Of a stretch of 64,000 nucleotides of DNA, positions 25,540 through 33,224 are shown one piece after another (the first letter of the stretch is position 1; every line of letters begins with the position of its first letter). The position numbers and the translations under genes were made by a program. The stretch spans positions 248,001-312,000 of the forward strand of contig CAWBNB010000064.1 in NCBI GenBank assembly GCA_963789885.1, read 5' to 3'. The notes under the pieces are model-generated. The model ran no database searches and was not told where the DNA came from. It saw only the letters and a list, made by a program, of their open reading frames with translations. The DNA is from DATEDA01 sp963789885. GTDB lineage: Bacteria > Pseudomonadota > Gammaproteobacteria > Burkholderiales > SG8-39.

Positions 25540-26030
25540 AAGGGAGGCCCCCCGGCTCTGCCGGGGTGGCAATAGAAGTTTGACGTTTAATACGGGCAGT
25601 TGCGTGCGCACCTCGGAGAGGTGTTCAGACGGCTGGCGGTACTGAGGGAGAGCCGCATCGAGGAAGGGCATCTGATGTCGGATCACGTGCACATGATGAT
25701 CTCGATTCCGCCGAAGTATGCGGTGTCGCAGGTCATCGGGTACATCAAGGGCAAGAGCGCGATTCATCTGGCGCGGGTGTACGGGGAGAGGACGCGCAAC
25801 TCAGAACTTCTGGGCCCGGGGCTACTTTGTTTCGACGGTGGGCCGAGACGAGGCGGTGATCCGAGAGTACATCCGCAACCAGGAGCACGAAGACAAGCGG
25901 TTGGATCAGCTCAAGCTGTGGCAATAGGGGAGCCACCTTCAGGTGGCTCAGTTCGGGCGGGCCGCGTTAGCGACCCGTTCAGCCGCTTTGAGCGGCTCGC
26001 ACATTAAGGCCCCCGGCCTTGTCGGGGATA
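25540..26030 (+). mobile_element. Decayed IS200/IS605-family element
   Basis: Two similar 17-base hairpins bound the stretch: CCCCGGCTCTGCCGGGG at 25550-25566 and CCCCGGCCTTGTCGGGG at 26011-26027. Elements of this family lack terminal inverted repeats and carry such subterminal hairpins. Between them is a transposase remnant. Two further hairpins follow it, GAGCCACC/GGTGGCTC (25931-25950) and AGCCGCT/AGCGGCT (25980-25996). The exact ends are not fixed, and the element is probably inactive. Confidence 0.6.
25594..25927 (+). pseudogene. tnpA: IS200-type TnpA transposase remnant
   Basis: The frame reads YGQLRAHLGEVFRRLAVLRE, then the HUH motif (MSDHVHMMISIPPKYAVSQV) and YIKGKSAIHLARVYGE. It shifts frame at about 25800 and resumes as QNFWARGYFVSTVGRDE, REYIRNQEHED and the end at LKLWQ. 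The junction is explained by about 8 missing bases compared with the usual RNFVGQNFW of this family. The first 30 or so residues are absent and an in-frame TAA stands at the family's Leu-Tyr position just before YGQ. A single-strand transposase of the Y1 type, no longer functional. Confidence 0.75.
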
Positions 26031-26106
26031 CTTACCGTGACTTGAGCGGACTTAAGCTCGACTCGGCGGCGCGCCGCGTGCCGATGCAGATCGTGCCAAA
26101 CTACCG

Positions 26107-26247
26107 ATGGCGCAGGTCGACCCGGTGCAGGCGTACGGCCGCGGGGGCGTGCGCAGCCTGTTCTCGACCCATCCGCCGATGGCGGAGCGCGTCGCACGGC
26201 TCGAGTCGATGGCGCGCGAGTCGTTCGGCGGCGACGCCCCGGCGTGA
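26107..26247 (+). pseudogene. C-terminal remnant of an HtpX-like M48 protease
   Basis: A 46-codon frame reads AYGRGGVRSLFSTHPPMAER, then VARLESMA. The LFSTHPPxxERxxRL block is the characteristic end of HtpX and related M48 membrane proteases. The zinc site (HExxH) and membrane segments are missing, and the DNA upstream belongs to the IS200-like remnant. It is a leftover 3' end. Confidence 0.6.
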
Positions 26248-26327
26248 CGATCGGCCGTGAAGCCCGCCCCGCCCGCGCCGAGAGCGGGCTCGCGCTCGTT
26301 CACGTTCAACATTCGAAGGAGTCCGGC

Positions 26328-26759
26328 ATGAACACTCGACGTCAGTTTCTCTCCCTCGTGGCCGCAGGCGCGGCCGCGGCATTCATCGGCGGTTGCGCCA
26401 GCACTCCGTCCTTCTCGGGCGACCCCCTCATGGGCTCGCTGACGGACGCGGGGCTCTCGACCAAGCAGGCGGCAGGCGGGCTCGGCGCGGTCATGTCGCT
26501 CGCGGAATCGAAGCTCGCGCCGGCCGATTACAAGTCCTTCACGAAGCTCATGCCCTCCTCCGAGAAGTACGTGAAGGTGGCGCAGGACGCCGGCGTGCTC
26601 ACCACCCCGGTGCGGGACATCCAGGGCTTGAACAGCGCCTTCACCAAGCTCGGCCTGGATCCCAACGAGGCGCGCGGACTGCTCGGATTGGTCTCCGACT
26701 ACGCCGCCAAGCAGGACGGCCAAGCCGGCAGGAGCCTCGTGACGCACGTGCTGAACTGA
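26328..26759 (+). CDS. DUF2780-family lipoprotein or Tat protein
   Basis: The 143-residue protein begins MNTRRQFLSLVAAGAAAAF and then IGGC, so it has a twin-arginine-like signal and a lipobox Cys. The mature part (AGLSTKQAAGGLGAVMSLAE, then LNSAFTKLGLDPNEARGLL and VSDYAAKQDG) matches the DUF2780 (VcgC/VcgE) pattern of a helical domain of unknown function. GAAGGAG before the ATG at 26328 sets the start; a longer in-frame extension lacks a ribosome site. Confidence 0.75.
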   Translation: MNTRRQFLSLVAAGAAAAFIGGCASTPSFSGDPLMGSLTDAGLSTKQAAGGLGAVMSLAESKLAPADYKSFTKLMPSSEKYVKVAQDAGVLTTPVRDIQGLNSAFTKLGLDPNEARGLLGLVSDYAAKQDGQAGRSLVTHVLN

Positions 26760-26965
26760 CGTGCGTGCCGTCCGGCGCGCACTGCGGGCCACGGCGGTTG
26801 CCACGGGCGCTTCCTCGAGGCGAAGCCGGCGGGCGCCCCCATGGACCGAGCAAGGCGTCCCTGCTGCGGTGCGGTAGAATCGCCGCCGCGCCGCAGCGAC
26901 CTGCCTCAACGCTTGCGGCGCAGCAGCCCCTGCTGCCTCCCCATCGGATCGAAAAGGAGTTCCGC

Positions 26966-27586
26966 ATGTATAAGTCAGCACTCGCGATCGCCGCCTGCGC
27001 TTCACTCGTCGCCGCCACCGCCCTTGCCCAGCAGCCCGCCGCGGGCGGGGGCACCACCGTCACCAGTGAACCCGGCAAGGCCACGATCACCCAGGCAGCC
27101 GAGGTTACGGCGCAGGTCGTCGCGATCGACAAGGCCACCCGCACGGTCACCCTCAAGGGGCCGAAGGGCAACGTCATGGACCTCGTCGCCGGCGACGAGG
27201 TCAAGAACTTCGACCAGGTCAAGCTCGGCGATTTCGTCACCACGCGCTACGTGCAGGCGCTCACGCTCGAGCTGGCGAAGACCAAGGGCGGCGCTCCCGT
27301 GACCATGCGCGAAGGCGTGGCGCGGGCGCAACCGGGCGAGCGGCCGGCCGGGGTGGTCGCGCGGCAGGTCACCGTGCTCGCGGACGTGATCGGCGTCGAC
27401 CCTAAGAAGAAGACCATCACGCTCAAGGGCCCGAAGGGCAACGTCGTCGAGCTCGAGGTGCAGAATCCCGACCACTTCAAGGTCGTGAAGAAGGGCGACC
27501 AGGTCCAGGCGACCTACACCGAGGCGCTCGCCATGTCGTTGGAACCGGCGCCGAAGCCCGCGGCGGTGGCGCCGAAGAAGAAGTGA
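26966..27586 (+). CDS. Periplasmic protein with an internal duplication
   Basis: The 206-residue exported protein has a signal peptide (about residues 1-22, ending TALAQQ). Two homologous halves follow: VVAIDKATRTVTLKGPKGNV with VKLGDFVTTRYVQALTLEL, and VIGVDPKKKTITLKGPKGNV with VKKGDQVQATYTEALAMSLE. Each half looks like a small beta-barrel domain. The tail is Pro/Lys-rich. I recognise it only as a recurrent periplasmic type of unknown role. AAAAGGAG precedes the ATG at 26966. Confidence 0.75.
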   Translation: MYKSALAIAACASLVAATALAQQPAAGGGTTVTSEPGKATITQAAEVTAQVVAIDKATRTVTLKGPKGNVMDLVAGDEVKNFDQVKLGDFVTTRYVQALTLELAKTKGGAPVTMREGVARAQPGERPAGVVARQVTVLADVIGVDPKKKTITLKGPKGNVVELEVQNPDHFKVVKKGDQVQATYTEALAMSLEPAPKPAAVAPKKK

Positions 27587-27945
27587 CCCGCCGCTAAGGC
27601 GACACGGCCTGGTCGGTGCTCGTCCCGAGCGACAGCCAGGCCGCGCGCCAGCGTAAGCGCCGCAGCCGCGGCCATCACGTACAGCCGCCTCGCTCCAGCA
27701 GCCGCTTCCAGCGTCACTCGATTCGCTCGCCATGCGCCCGGGACGTTACATCCGCGGCGCGCCGGCGCACGACCTTGCCGTCATGCTGCTGGGCATCGAT
27801 CTCCGCGCGCGGATTGGCGAGACCCGCCGCATCGAGCACGCTGACGCGCCGAGCATGCGTGCTCGCGAAGCGCGCGCGCCTGGCGTCCATGAAAGAGGTC
27901 GATCCGGCTGCAGCGCATCGACACGGACGACACGAGGGCACCACG
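27587..27945. other. Gene-poor stretch before the DctM remnant
   Basis: No convincing gene is visible here. A minus-strand frame (about 27714-27900) has a protein-like composition but no recognisable motif, start signal or ribosome site. It probably holds worn sequence left by the event that truncated the DctM gene. Confidence 0.4.
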
Positions 27946-28212
27946 ATGCCGATCATGGTGCCGGTGGTTCTGAAGCTCGGCTTCGACAACCTGTGGTTCG
28001 GCATGGTCTCGATCCTCGCGATCGAGCTGGGGCAGCTCACGCCGCCGTGCGGGATGGTGGTTTACGCCATGAAGGCGGCGATGCCCACCGAAACGACGAT
28101 CGACGAGATCTTCAGCGCCTCGATGCCCTTCTTCGTGGTGCTGCTGTTTGCGCTCGCAGTGATCATCTGGTTTCCGCAGGTGACGCTCTGGCTGCCGAAG
28201 GTGATGTTCTAG
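27946..28212 (+). pseudogene. C-terminal remnant of a TRAP transporter large permease (DctM)
   Basis: An 88-codon frame reads MPIMVPVVLKLGFDNLWFGM, then SILAIELGQLTPPCGMVVYA, PTETTIDEIFSASMPF and a final membrane helix ending WLPKVMF. This matches the last two or three helices of DctM, which normally has about 430 residues and a dozen helices. The DNA upstream shows no related sequence, so only the end of the gene survives. It stops 2 bases before the SDR gene, and the two may once have been one catabolic operon. Confidence 0.7.
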
Positions 28213-28214
28213 CG

Positions 28215-28961
28215 ATGAGCGGGATCCTCGTCGTCACCGGCGGCAGCCGCGGTATCGGCGCCGCGACCGCCCTGCTCGCGGCCCGGCGCGGTTACGCCGT
28301 TTGCGTCAACTACGTCCGGGATCGGCCGTCCGCCGACAAGGTCGTGGCGGCGATCGCCGCGGCCGGCGGGCGGGCGATCGCCGTCCGGGCCGATGTCGCC
28401 GTCGAAGCGGACGTCGTGCGGATGTTCCGCACGGTGGACGAGGAGCTCGGGCGGCTGACCGCGCTCGTCAACAACGCCGGCATCCTCGACCGGCAGATGA
28501 AGGTCGAGAGCATGGACGCGGCGCGGATGAACCGGATCTTCGCCACCAACATCACCGGCAGCCTCCTCTGCGCGCGGGAGGCGGTGCGGCGCATGTCGAC
28601 GCGGCACGGCGGCAGCGGCGGCGCGATCGTGAACGTCTCGTCGGGCGCCGCGCGCCTCGGCTCACCGGGGGAGTACGTCGACTATGCCGCCTCGAAGGGT
28701 GCGGTCGACACGATGACGATCGGCCTCGCCAAAGAGGTCGCCGAGGAAGGCATCCGGGTCAACGCGGTCCGACCAGGGTTCATCTACACCGGGATGCACG
28801 CGAGCGGCGGCGAGCCGAACCGCGTCGATCGCGTTAAGGCGTTCGTGCCGCTGAAGCGCGGCGGCCACGCCGAAGAGGTCGCGCACGCCATCCTCTGGCT
28901 GCTCTCCGACGAGGCTTCGTTCAGCACCGGCACGTTCATCGATGTCACCGGCGGGCGGTAG
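28215..28961 (+). CDS. Short-chain dehydrogenase/reductase
   Basis: The 248-residue enzyme has the classical SDR pattern: TGGSRGIG at residues 8-15, NNAG at 86-89, catalytic Ser142/143 (NVSSGAA), Tyr157 and Lys161 (YAASK), and the VRPGFIYT segment. It oxidises or reduces a hydroxyl or keto group with NAD(P); the FabG/glucose-dehydrogenase-like pattern does not fix the substrate. It starts 2 bases after the DctM remnant. Confidence 0.88.
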   Translation: MSGILVVTGGSRGIGAATALLAARRGYAVCVNYVRDRPSADKVVAAIAAAGGRAIAVRADVAVEADVVRMFRTVDEELGRLTALVNNAGILDRQMKVESMDAARMNRIFATNITGSLLCAREAVRRMSTRHGGSGGAIVNVSSGAARLGSPGEYVDYAASKGAVDTMTIGLAKEVAEEGIRVNAVRPGFIYTGMHASGGEPNRVDRVKAFVPLKRGGHAEEVAHAILWLLSDEASFSTGTFIDVTGGR

Positions 28962-29065
28962 ATGGTTGCGGCTAGCTTCCAAAGCTTGCCCGCTCAGTGC
29001 GGGCCGGGAATCCTGCGCGTAGTCGCCGGCCTGGCCGCCTCGGGCCACGGCCTGTCTCGGCCCTG

Positions 29066-29503
29066 ATGTCGTCTCCACCGGGGATGCGCGTGACGTGGCC
29101 GCTCGCGCACCGGACGGCGTCGGGCCACGCGTTTCTCCTGCTCGAGGTGGAGCGCGGGCGCGCGGTGTTCCAGGGCGTCGCCGAAGCCCGAGCACTGCAA
29201 CCCGCTCGACACAATCCATGGGGGTTGGCCGGCGACCCTGCGACCCTGCTCGACTCCTACATGGCGTGCGCTGTACACACCACGCTGCCGGCAGGTCAAG
29301 GCTACACGACGGTCGAGTTCAAGCTGAACCTGGTGCGGCCGATCCTCGGCAACACCGACCCGTTGCAGGCTGAAGCCAAGTTGATCAATGCCGGCCGGAC
29401 GCTCGCGACCTCAGAGGGCCGGCTCTTCGGCCCGGACGGCAAGCTCTACGCGCACGGCACGGAGACGTGCCTGCTGTTCCCTCTGAAGCCTATAACGCCT
29501 TGA
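29066..29503 (+). pseudogene. PaaI-type thioesterase garbled by two compensating insertions
   Basis: The frame is open for 145 codons and its ends match the hotdog-fold PaaI thioesterases: LEVERGRAVFQGV at the front; SYMACAVHTTLPAGQGYTTV, FKLNLVRPILG, AGRTLATSEGRLFG and HGTETCLLFPL at the back. In the middle the correct reading (EPEHCNPLDTIHGGWPATL) is in another frame. One extra G near 29186 shifts the frame, and an 8-base tandem repeat (CGACCCTG at 29233-29240 and 29241-29248) shifts it back. About 20 residues including the catalytic HGG box are replaced by nonsense, so the product should be inactive. Confidence 0.75.
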
Positions 29504-29508
29504 AAGGC

Positions 29509-29542
29509 GCAGCGCCGCGCAGCGAGCGGGGGGCGGCGCTGC
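29509..29542. terminator. Hairpin between converging genes
   Basis: GCAGCGCCGC and GCGGCGCTGC form a 10-bp stem with a 14-base GC-rich loop, 5 bases after the thioesterase frame and about 40 bases from the end of the CHRD gene on the other strand. There is no strong T run. Confidence 0.4.
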
Positions 29543-29583
29543 TGTCCTCAGCCGAGAAGGGCGTTTGAATTTCCTACCCGCTG

Positions 29584-30135
29584 CTACCGGACCTTGAGCT
29601 GGGCGCGGATTTCGCCGCCCGGGTACTGCACGGTGTGAATGTTGACGTACGTGGCGCCCTTGTCGATCGCGTCGAGGAGTTCCGCGAACTCTCCCGCAGC
29701 GATCCCCTGAGCGGCCGGGCCAATTACGTTGGCGGCGACGATGGTGCCAGTTATGGTGCCGGCGGGGGTCGGACACGCTTGTGTGCCGGCGGAGTTGCCT
29801 AGATTAGTGCACAGAAACACGGAGATACCGCCGTTCTGATAGCGCTGACCGAAATGGATATGGGCTTGTTGTACTGCGGTTGGGAAGCCTTCGTAGGACA
29901 GCTCGTAGTCGATGCTCGGGTCGCCGCGCCGGTTGATTTTTGCCGTAAACCGTGCAGTGGCTGGCGTCGACAACGCCACGAGATTCTCGTTGAGCCCGTT
30001 GAGTTTGATGCGGATTCGGCTGTCCTTGTCGTGGCCGTCGTGATCGTCGTCGTGGGCAGTCAAGGGTTGCGCTGCGGCAAGAAAGATCAAGCCGGCGGAG
30101 AGCGCTATCCCGGACATCACCGTTGAGTGTTTCAT
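29584..30135 (-). CDS. CHRD-domain exported protein
   Basis: The 183-residue protein has a signal peptide (about residues 1-27, ending QPLTA), a His/Asp-rich stretch (HDDDHDGHDKD) that may bind metal, and a CHRD domain: LNGLNENLVALSTPATARFT, YELSYEGFPTAVQQAHIHFG, GGISVFLCTNLG, AGEFAELLDAIDKGATYVNI and HTVQYPGGEIRAQL. CHRD domains were named from chordin and occur in many exported bacterial proteins of unknown function. GGGAGG precedes the ATG at 30135. Confidence 0.85.
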   Translation of the reverse strand: MKHSTVMSGIALSAGLIFLAAAQPLTAHDDDHDGHDKDSRIRIKLNGLNENLVALSTPATARFTAKINRRGDPSIDYELSYEGFPTAVQQAHIHFGQRYQNGGISVFLCTNLGNSAGTQACPTPAGTITGTIVAANVIGPAAQGIAAGEFAELLDAIDKGATYVNIHTVQYPGGEIRAQLKVR

Positions 30136-30552
30136 CGTGGGAGCCTCCCTTTAAATTGATGGACTTACGGGCTCGAAGCACTGACGGACTCTTCCAGTCG
30201 CACGCGTCGCGTATGTTCCTGGAAACCCATTCGCAAACAGCGCTCGCGCGGTGAATATTCCGGGCTTACCTCGATCTCTCACCTCAACGCGACGCAGATC
30301 GGAGCGCGGTTTCAGCGATTGTTTGATCGGCTCGCGGGACGACAACTGGGCGATTCCCGCGTCCCGACTCCGACGCGGTTTCGGGTGATCGCCGGCGGGG
30401 CCGATCACGCGCCGCGCCCGCGCCAGGGTCGAACTGGGCGCCGCGAGCAGGCGGAGACATCAGGACCCGGCCACGTGGAGAGCTTCGCGAGTGCCTTGCT
30501 GACCGGCCCTGTGCGACGAGGTAGAGGCTTGACCCCCTTTGTTCAGAGATAC
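30136..30552. other. Gene-free stretch upstream of the CHRD gene
   Basis: I see no convincing coding frame, RNA gene or repeat here. The stretch has somewhat lower GC next to the CHRD start (TTTAAATTGATGG), where its promoter probably lies. Both strands contain only short frames without ribosome sites. Confidence 0.5.
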
Positions 30553-30717
30553 CTAGCGCGGCCTCCGCCACCGGCCGCGGCGGATCGCCTCGGCAGCGAG
30601 CCAGGCGAGCCCCGCCAGCACCAGCAGCGCCATCAGCCAACGGATTGCGCCGGCGATTGCGCCCGGATCGAACCCCGGCCAGGGAAACCTGGCCAGGCGC
30701 TCGCTTCGCTCGACCAT
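30553..30717 (-). CDS. Possible 54-residue membrane protein
   Basis: A short minus-strand frame starts MVERSERLARFPWPGFDPGA and has one clear helix (WLMALLVLAGLAWLAAEAI) followed by a basic tail (RRGRWRRPR). The layout resembles a tail anchor or the end of a larger membrane protein. There is no strong ribosome site and no known relative, so this could be a chance frame or a remnant. Confidence 0.35.
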   Translation of the reverse strand: MVERSERLARFPWPGFDPGAIAGAIRWLMALLVLAGLAWLAAEAIRRGRWRRPR

Positions 30718-30749
30718 CCAGTGCCGCGGTGTGGCCGACTCGCAGCGAG

Positions 30750-30884
30750 AACAGCAGCGACTCGAAGGGCAACATCTACACGACCGAGACGTACGAAGGG
30801 AAACGTCTCCAGAAATTCGTCTACAAGGGCATCGGCCCGGTGCGCAAGGGCAACCAGGGCGTGGTGTTGCCCGCGCGAAGCTGA
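30750..30884 (+). pseudogene. C-terminal remnant of an NHL-repeat beta-propeller protein
   Basis: The frame reads SSDSKGNIYTTETYEGKRLQ, then KFVYKGIGPVRKGNQGVV and a stop. DxxGNIYxxETxxGxRxQKF is the typical last blade of secreted NHL/SMP-30-like beta-propellers. No earlier blades are found upstream. It is a leftover 3' end next to the ThDP gene. Confidence 0.6.
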
Positions 30885-30909
30885 GCTGCGGTAGCCGGCG
30901 GATTGCGCG

Positions 30910-32589
30910 CTAGCGCTTCATCGCCTTGGCGCGGAGCGCGTCGAGTGTCGTTTGGGTGGTGATCGCCTGCGGATCGAGCCGGATCTCGATCAGCGCCGTC
31001 TTCCCCGAGGCGACGCAGCGCTCGAACGCGGGGCCGAACTGGCTCGTCTCCTCCACCGTCTCGCCGTGCGCGCCGAACGCCCGGGCGAACGCGGCGAAAT
31101 CCGGGTTGCGGAGGGCGGTACCGTAGACCCGGCCGGGATACTCGCGCTCCTGGTGCATGCGGATCGTGCCGTACATGCCGTTGTTGACCACGATGAAGAT
31201 CACCGCGGCGTCGTACTGGACGGCGGTGGCGATCTCCTGCCCGTTCATGAGGAAGTCGCCGTCGCCGCAGAATGCGAGCACCATCCGGCCCGGGGCGGCG
31301 ATCTTGGCCGCGACCCCGGCCGGCGCGCCGTAGCCCATCGCGCCCGAGGTCGGGCCGAGCTGCGTGCGGAACTTCGGGTGCGGGTAGAAGCGGTGCACCC
31401 AGCCCGAGAAGTTGCCGGCGCCGTTGGTCAGGATCGCGTCCTCCGGGAGGCGGCGCTTGAGCCAGTCGACGACCTCCCACATCTGCACGCGGCCGGGGTT
31501 CTCGCGGCGCGCGGTCCATTCGCGGTAGTCGGCGTTCGCGGCGCGCGTCCACTCCCGCCAGCGCGTCGCATCGACCGGCTTCATCGCCGCGAGCGCGGCC
31601 GCGATCTGCGGCATCCCGGAATTGATGAGCAGCTCGCCCTGATAGACGCGGCCGAGCTCGTCGGCCCCGGCGTGCACGTGCACCAGGCGCTGCGCCGGCC
31701 GCGGCGGCACGAGGAGCGTGTAGCCGACCGTCGTCATCTCGCCGAGGCGCGGACCGATCGCGAGCACGAGGTCCGCGTCCTTGATGCGTTGCGCGAGCTT
31801 CGGGTTGATGCCGATGCCGACGTCGCCGGCGTAGTTCGCATGGCGGTTGTCGAACGTGTCCTGGAACCGGAACGCGCAGCCGACGGGCATCGCGTTCGCC
31901 TCGGCGAACTTGCGCAGGTCCGCGCACGCCGCCTCGTTCCAGCCGCTGCCGCCGACGACCGCGATCGGCCGCTCCGCGCCCGCGAGCAGCGCGCGCAGCC
32001 GCTCGACATCGGCGGCGGCGGGCGCAGCCTGCACCTCGCGGAACGGATCGGTGTCCGGCACCGCCGCGGTCGTCGTGAGCACGTCCTCCGGCAGCGCGAG
32101 CACCACCGGTCCCTTGCGGCCCGACATCGCGCAGTGGAAGGCGTGGCTGAGGTACTCCGGCACGCGGTCGGCGCGGTCGATCGACGCGACCCACTTCGCC
32201 ATCTGGCCGAACATCCGCCGGTAGTCGATCTCCTGAAACGCCTCGCGCTCGACGAAATCGGTGCCCACCTGGCCGATGAAGAGGATCATCGGCGTCGAAT
32301 CCTGGAACGCGGTGTGCACGCCGATCGACGCGTTGGTCGCACCGGGGCCGCGCGTGACGAAGCAGATGCCCGGCTTGCCGGTGAGCTTGCCGTATGCCTC
32401 CGCCATGTACGCCGCGCCGCCGTCCTGCCGCGCGACGATCAGCTTGATCGCGTCGCGGGCGTCGTGGAGCGCGTCGAGCACCGCGAGATAGCTCTCGCCG
32501 GGAACGCAGAACGCGGTGTCGACGCCGTGGACTTTGAGCTGGTCGACGAGGATTTGAGCGGCGGTGCGCGCTTTCAGCTCGTGCTTCAT
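30910..32589 (-). CDS. ThDP-dependent decarboxylase/synthase family enzyme
   Basis: The 559-residue enzyme has the three-domain layout of acetolactate synthase-like proteins. The PYR domain has TAFCVPGESYLAVLDAL and TRGPGATNASIGVHTAFQDS. The central domain follows, then the PP domain with the diphosphate-binding motif GDGDFLMNGQEIATAV through VNNGMYG. At the position of the conserved catalytic glutamate the sequence has Asp56 (RQDGGAAYMAEAYG). It probably decarboxylates a 2-oxo acid to an aldehyde or acyl-ThDP. It overlaps the cupin gene (ATGA) and lies in an operon behind an aldehyde dehydrogenase, which fits that role. Confidence 0.85.
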   Translation of the reverse strand: MKHELKARTAAQILVDQLKVHGVDTAFCVPGESYLAVLDALHDARDAIKLIVARQDGGAAYMAEAYGKLTGKPGICFVTRGPGATNASIGVHTAFQDSTPMILFIGQVGTDFVEREAFQEIDYRRMFGQMAKWVASIDRADRVPEYLSHAFHCAMSGRKGPVVLALPEDVLTTTAAVPDTDPFREVQAAPAAADVERLRALLAGAERPIAVVGGSGWNEAACADLRKFAEANAMPVGCAFRFQDTFDNRHANYAGDVGIGINPKLAQRIKDADLVLAIGPRLGEMTTVGYTLLVPPRPAQRLVHVHAGADELGRVYQGELLINSGMPQIAAALAAMKPVDATRWREWTRAANADYREWTARRENPGRVQMWEVVDWLKRRLPEDAILTNGAGNFSGWVHRFYPHPKFRTQLGPTSGAMGYGAPAGVAAKIAAPGRMVLAFCGDGDFLMNGQEIATAVQYDAAVIFIVVNNGMYGTIRMHQEREYPGRVYGTALRNPDFAAFARAFGAHGETVEETSQFGPAFERCVASGKTALIEIRLDPQAITTQTTLDALRAKAMKR

Positions 32590-33224
32590 AGGATGATCGG
32601 CTCGTCGCAGAAGACCTGGTACTTCTGGGTCTTGGGTTTGTCCTGATCCTCGGGCCGCACGTAGCGGATCGAGGACTTCCCTTGGAGCGCGCGCGGCAGG
32701 ATCATGACGCGCGCAAAGGCGGTGGCGTCGCGGTCGGAGGCGAACGCGAGCACCGGATCGGGGCCTGCCTCGAACCACGCCTCGCCGGGTTTCACCGCGT
32801 GCGCGTGACCGTCGACCTCGACCCGGATCTCGCCCGCGAGCAGGCAGCGGATGCCCGGGCCGCGATGCGTGTGCGTGTAGGCGATGCCGCCCGGCGGGAA
32901 GTCGACGCGATCGCAGCGCATGAGATAGCCGTCCGGGTCGGCGAGCTCGATCGCGTGCGCAAGCGCAGGCCTGCCGCCGGGCGACCCGGCCCGCGTCAAC
33001 TCCCAGCGGAGCAGCGTCGCGCCGTTCGCGCCCGCCGTGACCTCGCAGCCGACCGCCCCGTGCCACGCGCTGTTTGCGGCGAGCGTGGCCGCCTGCCCGC
33101 CGGCGCGGAGGGTCGCGCCGCCCTCGCGCACGTAGATCACTCGGTTCGCCGCGGCGAGCGGCGCGGGGAGCGCCGCCTTCGCCTCGAGCCGGTCCGCGTG
33201 GAGCGCGAGGACGAACGACGCCAT
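32586..33224 (-). CDS. Double-domain cupin protein
   Basis: The 212-residue protein has cupin features in its second half: PPGGIAYTHTHRGPGIRCLL (His118 and His120), VEVDGHAHAVKPGEAWFEAG and a closing DATAFARVMILP strand. The first half (VIYVREGGATLRAGGQAATL) may be a degenerate cupin. It ends with a basic, charged tail (YVRPEDQDKPKTQKYQVF). Cupins bind a metal and act as small dioxygenases, isomerases or ligand binders. It lies between the aldehyde dehydrogenase (no gap) and the ThDP gene (4-base overlap), so it should act in the same pathway. Confidence 0.75.
   Translation of the reverse strand: MASFVLALHADRLEAKAALPAPLAAANRVIYVREGGATLRAGGQAATLAANSAWHGAVGCEVTAGANGATLLRWELTRAGSPGGRPALAHAIELADPDGYLMRCDRVDFPPGGIAYTHTHRGPGIRCLLAGEIRVEVDGHAHAVKPGEAWFEAGPDPVLAFASDRDATAFARVMILPRALQGKSSIRYVRPEDQDKPKTQKYQVFCDEPIIL

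Noticed and set aside
30136..30552. Possible non-coding RNA or riboswitch upstream of the CHRD gene
   Set aside because: No stable conserved fold or known motif could be recognised by eye; the AT-rich part is more simply a promoter.
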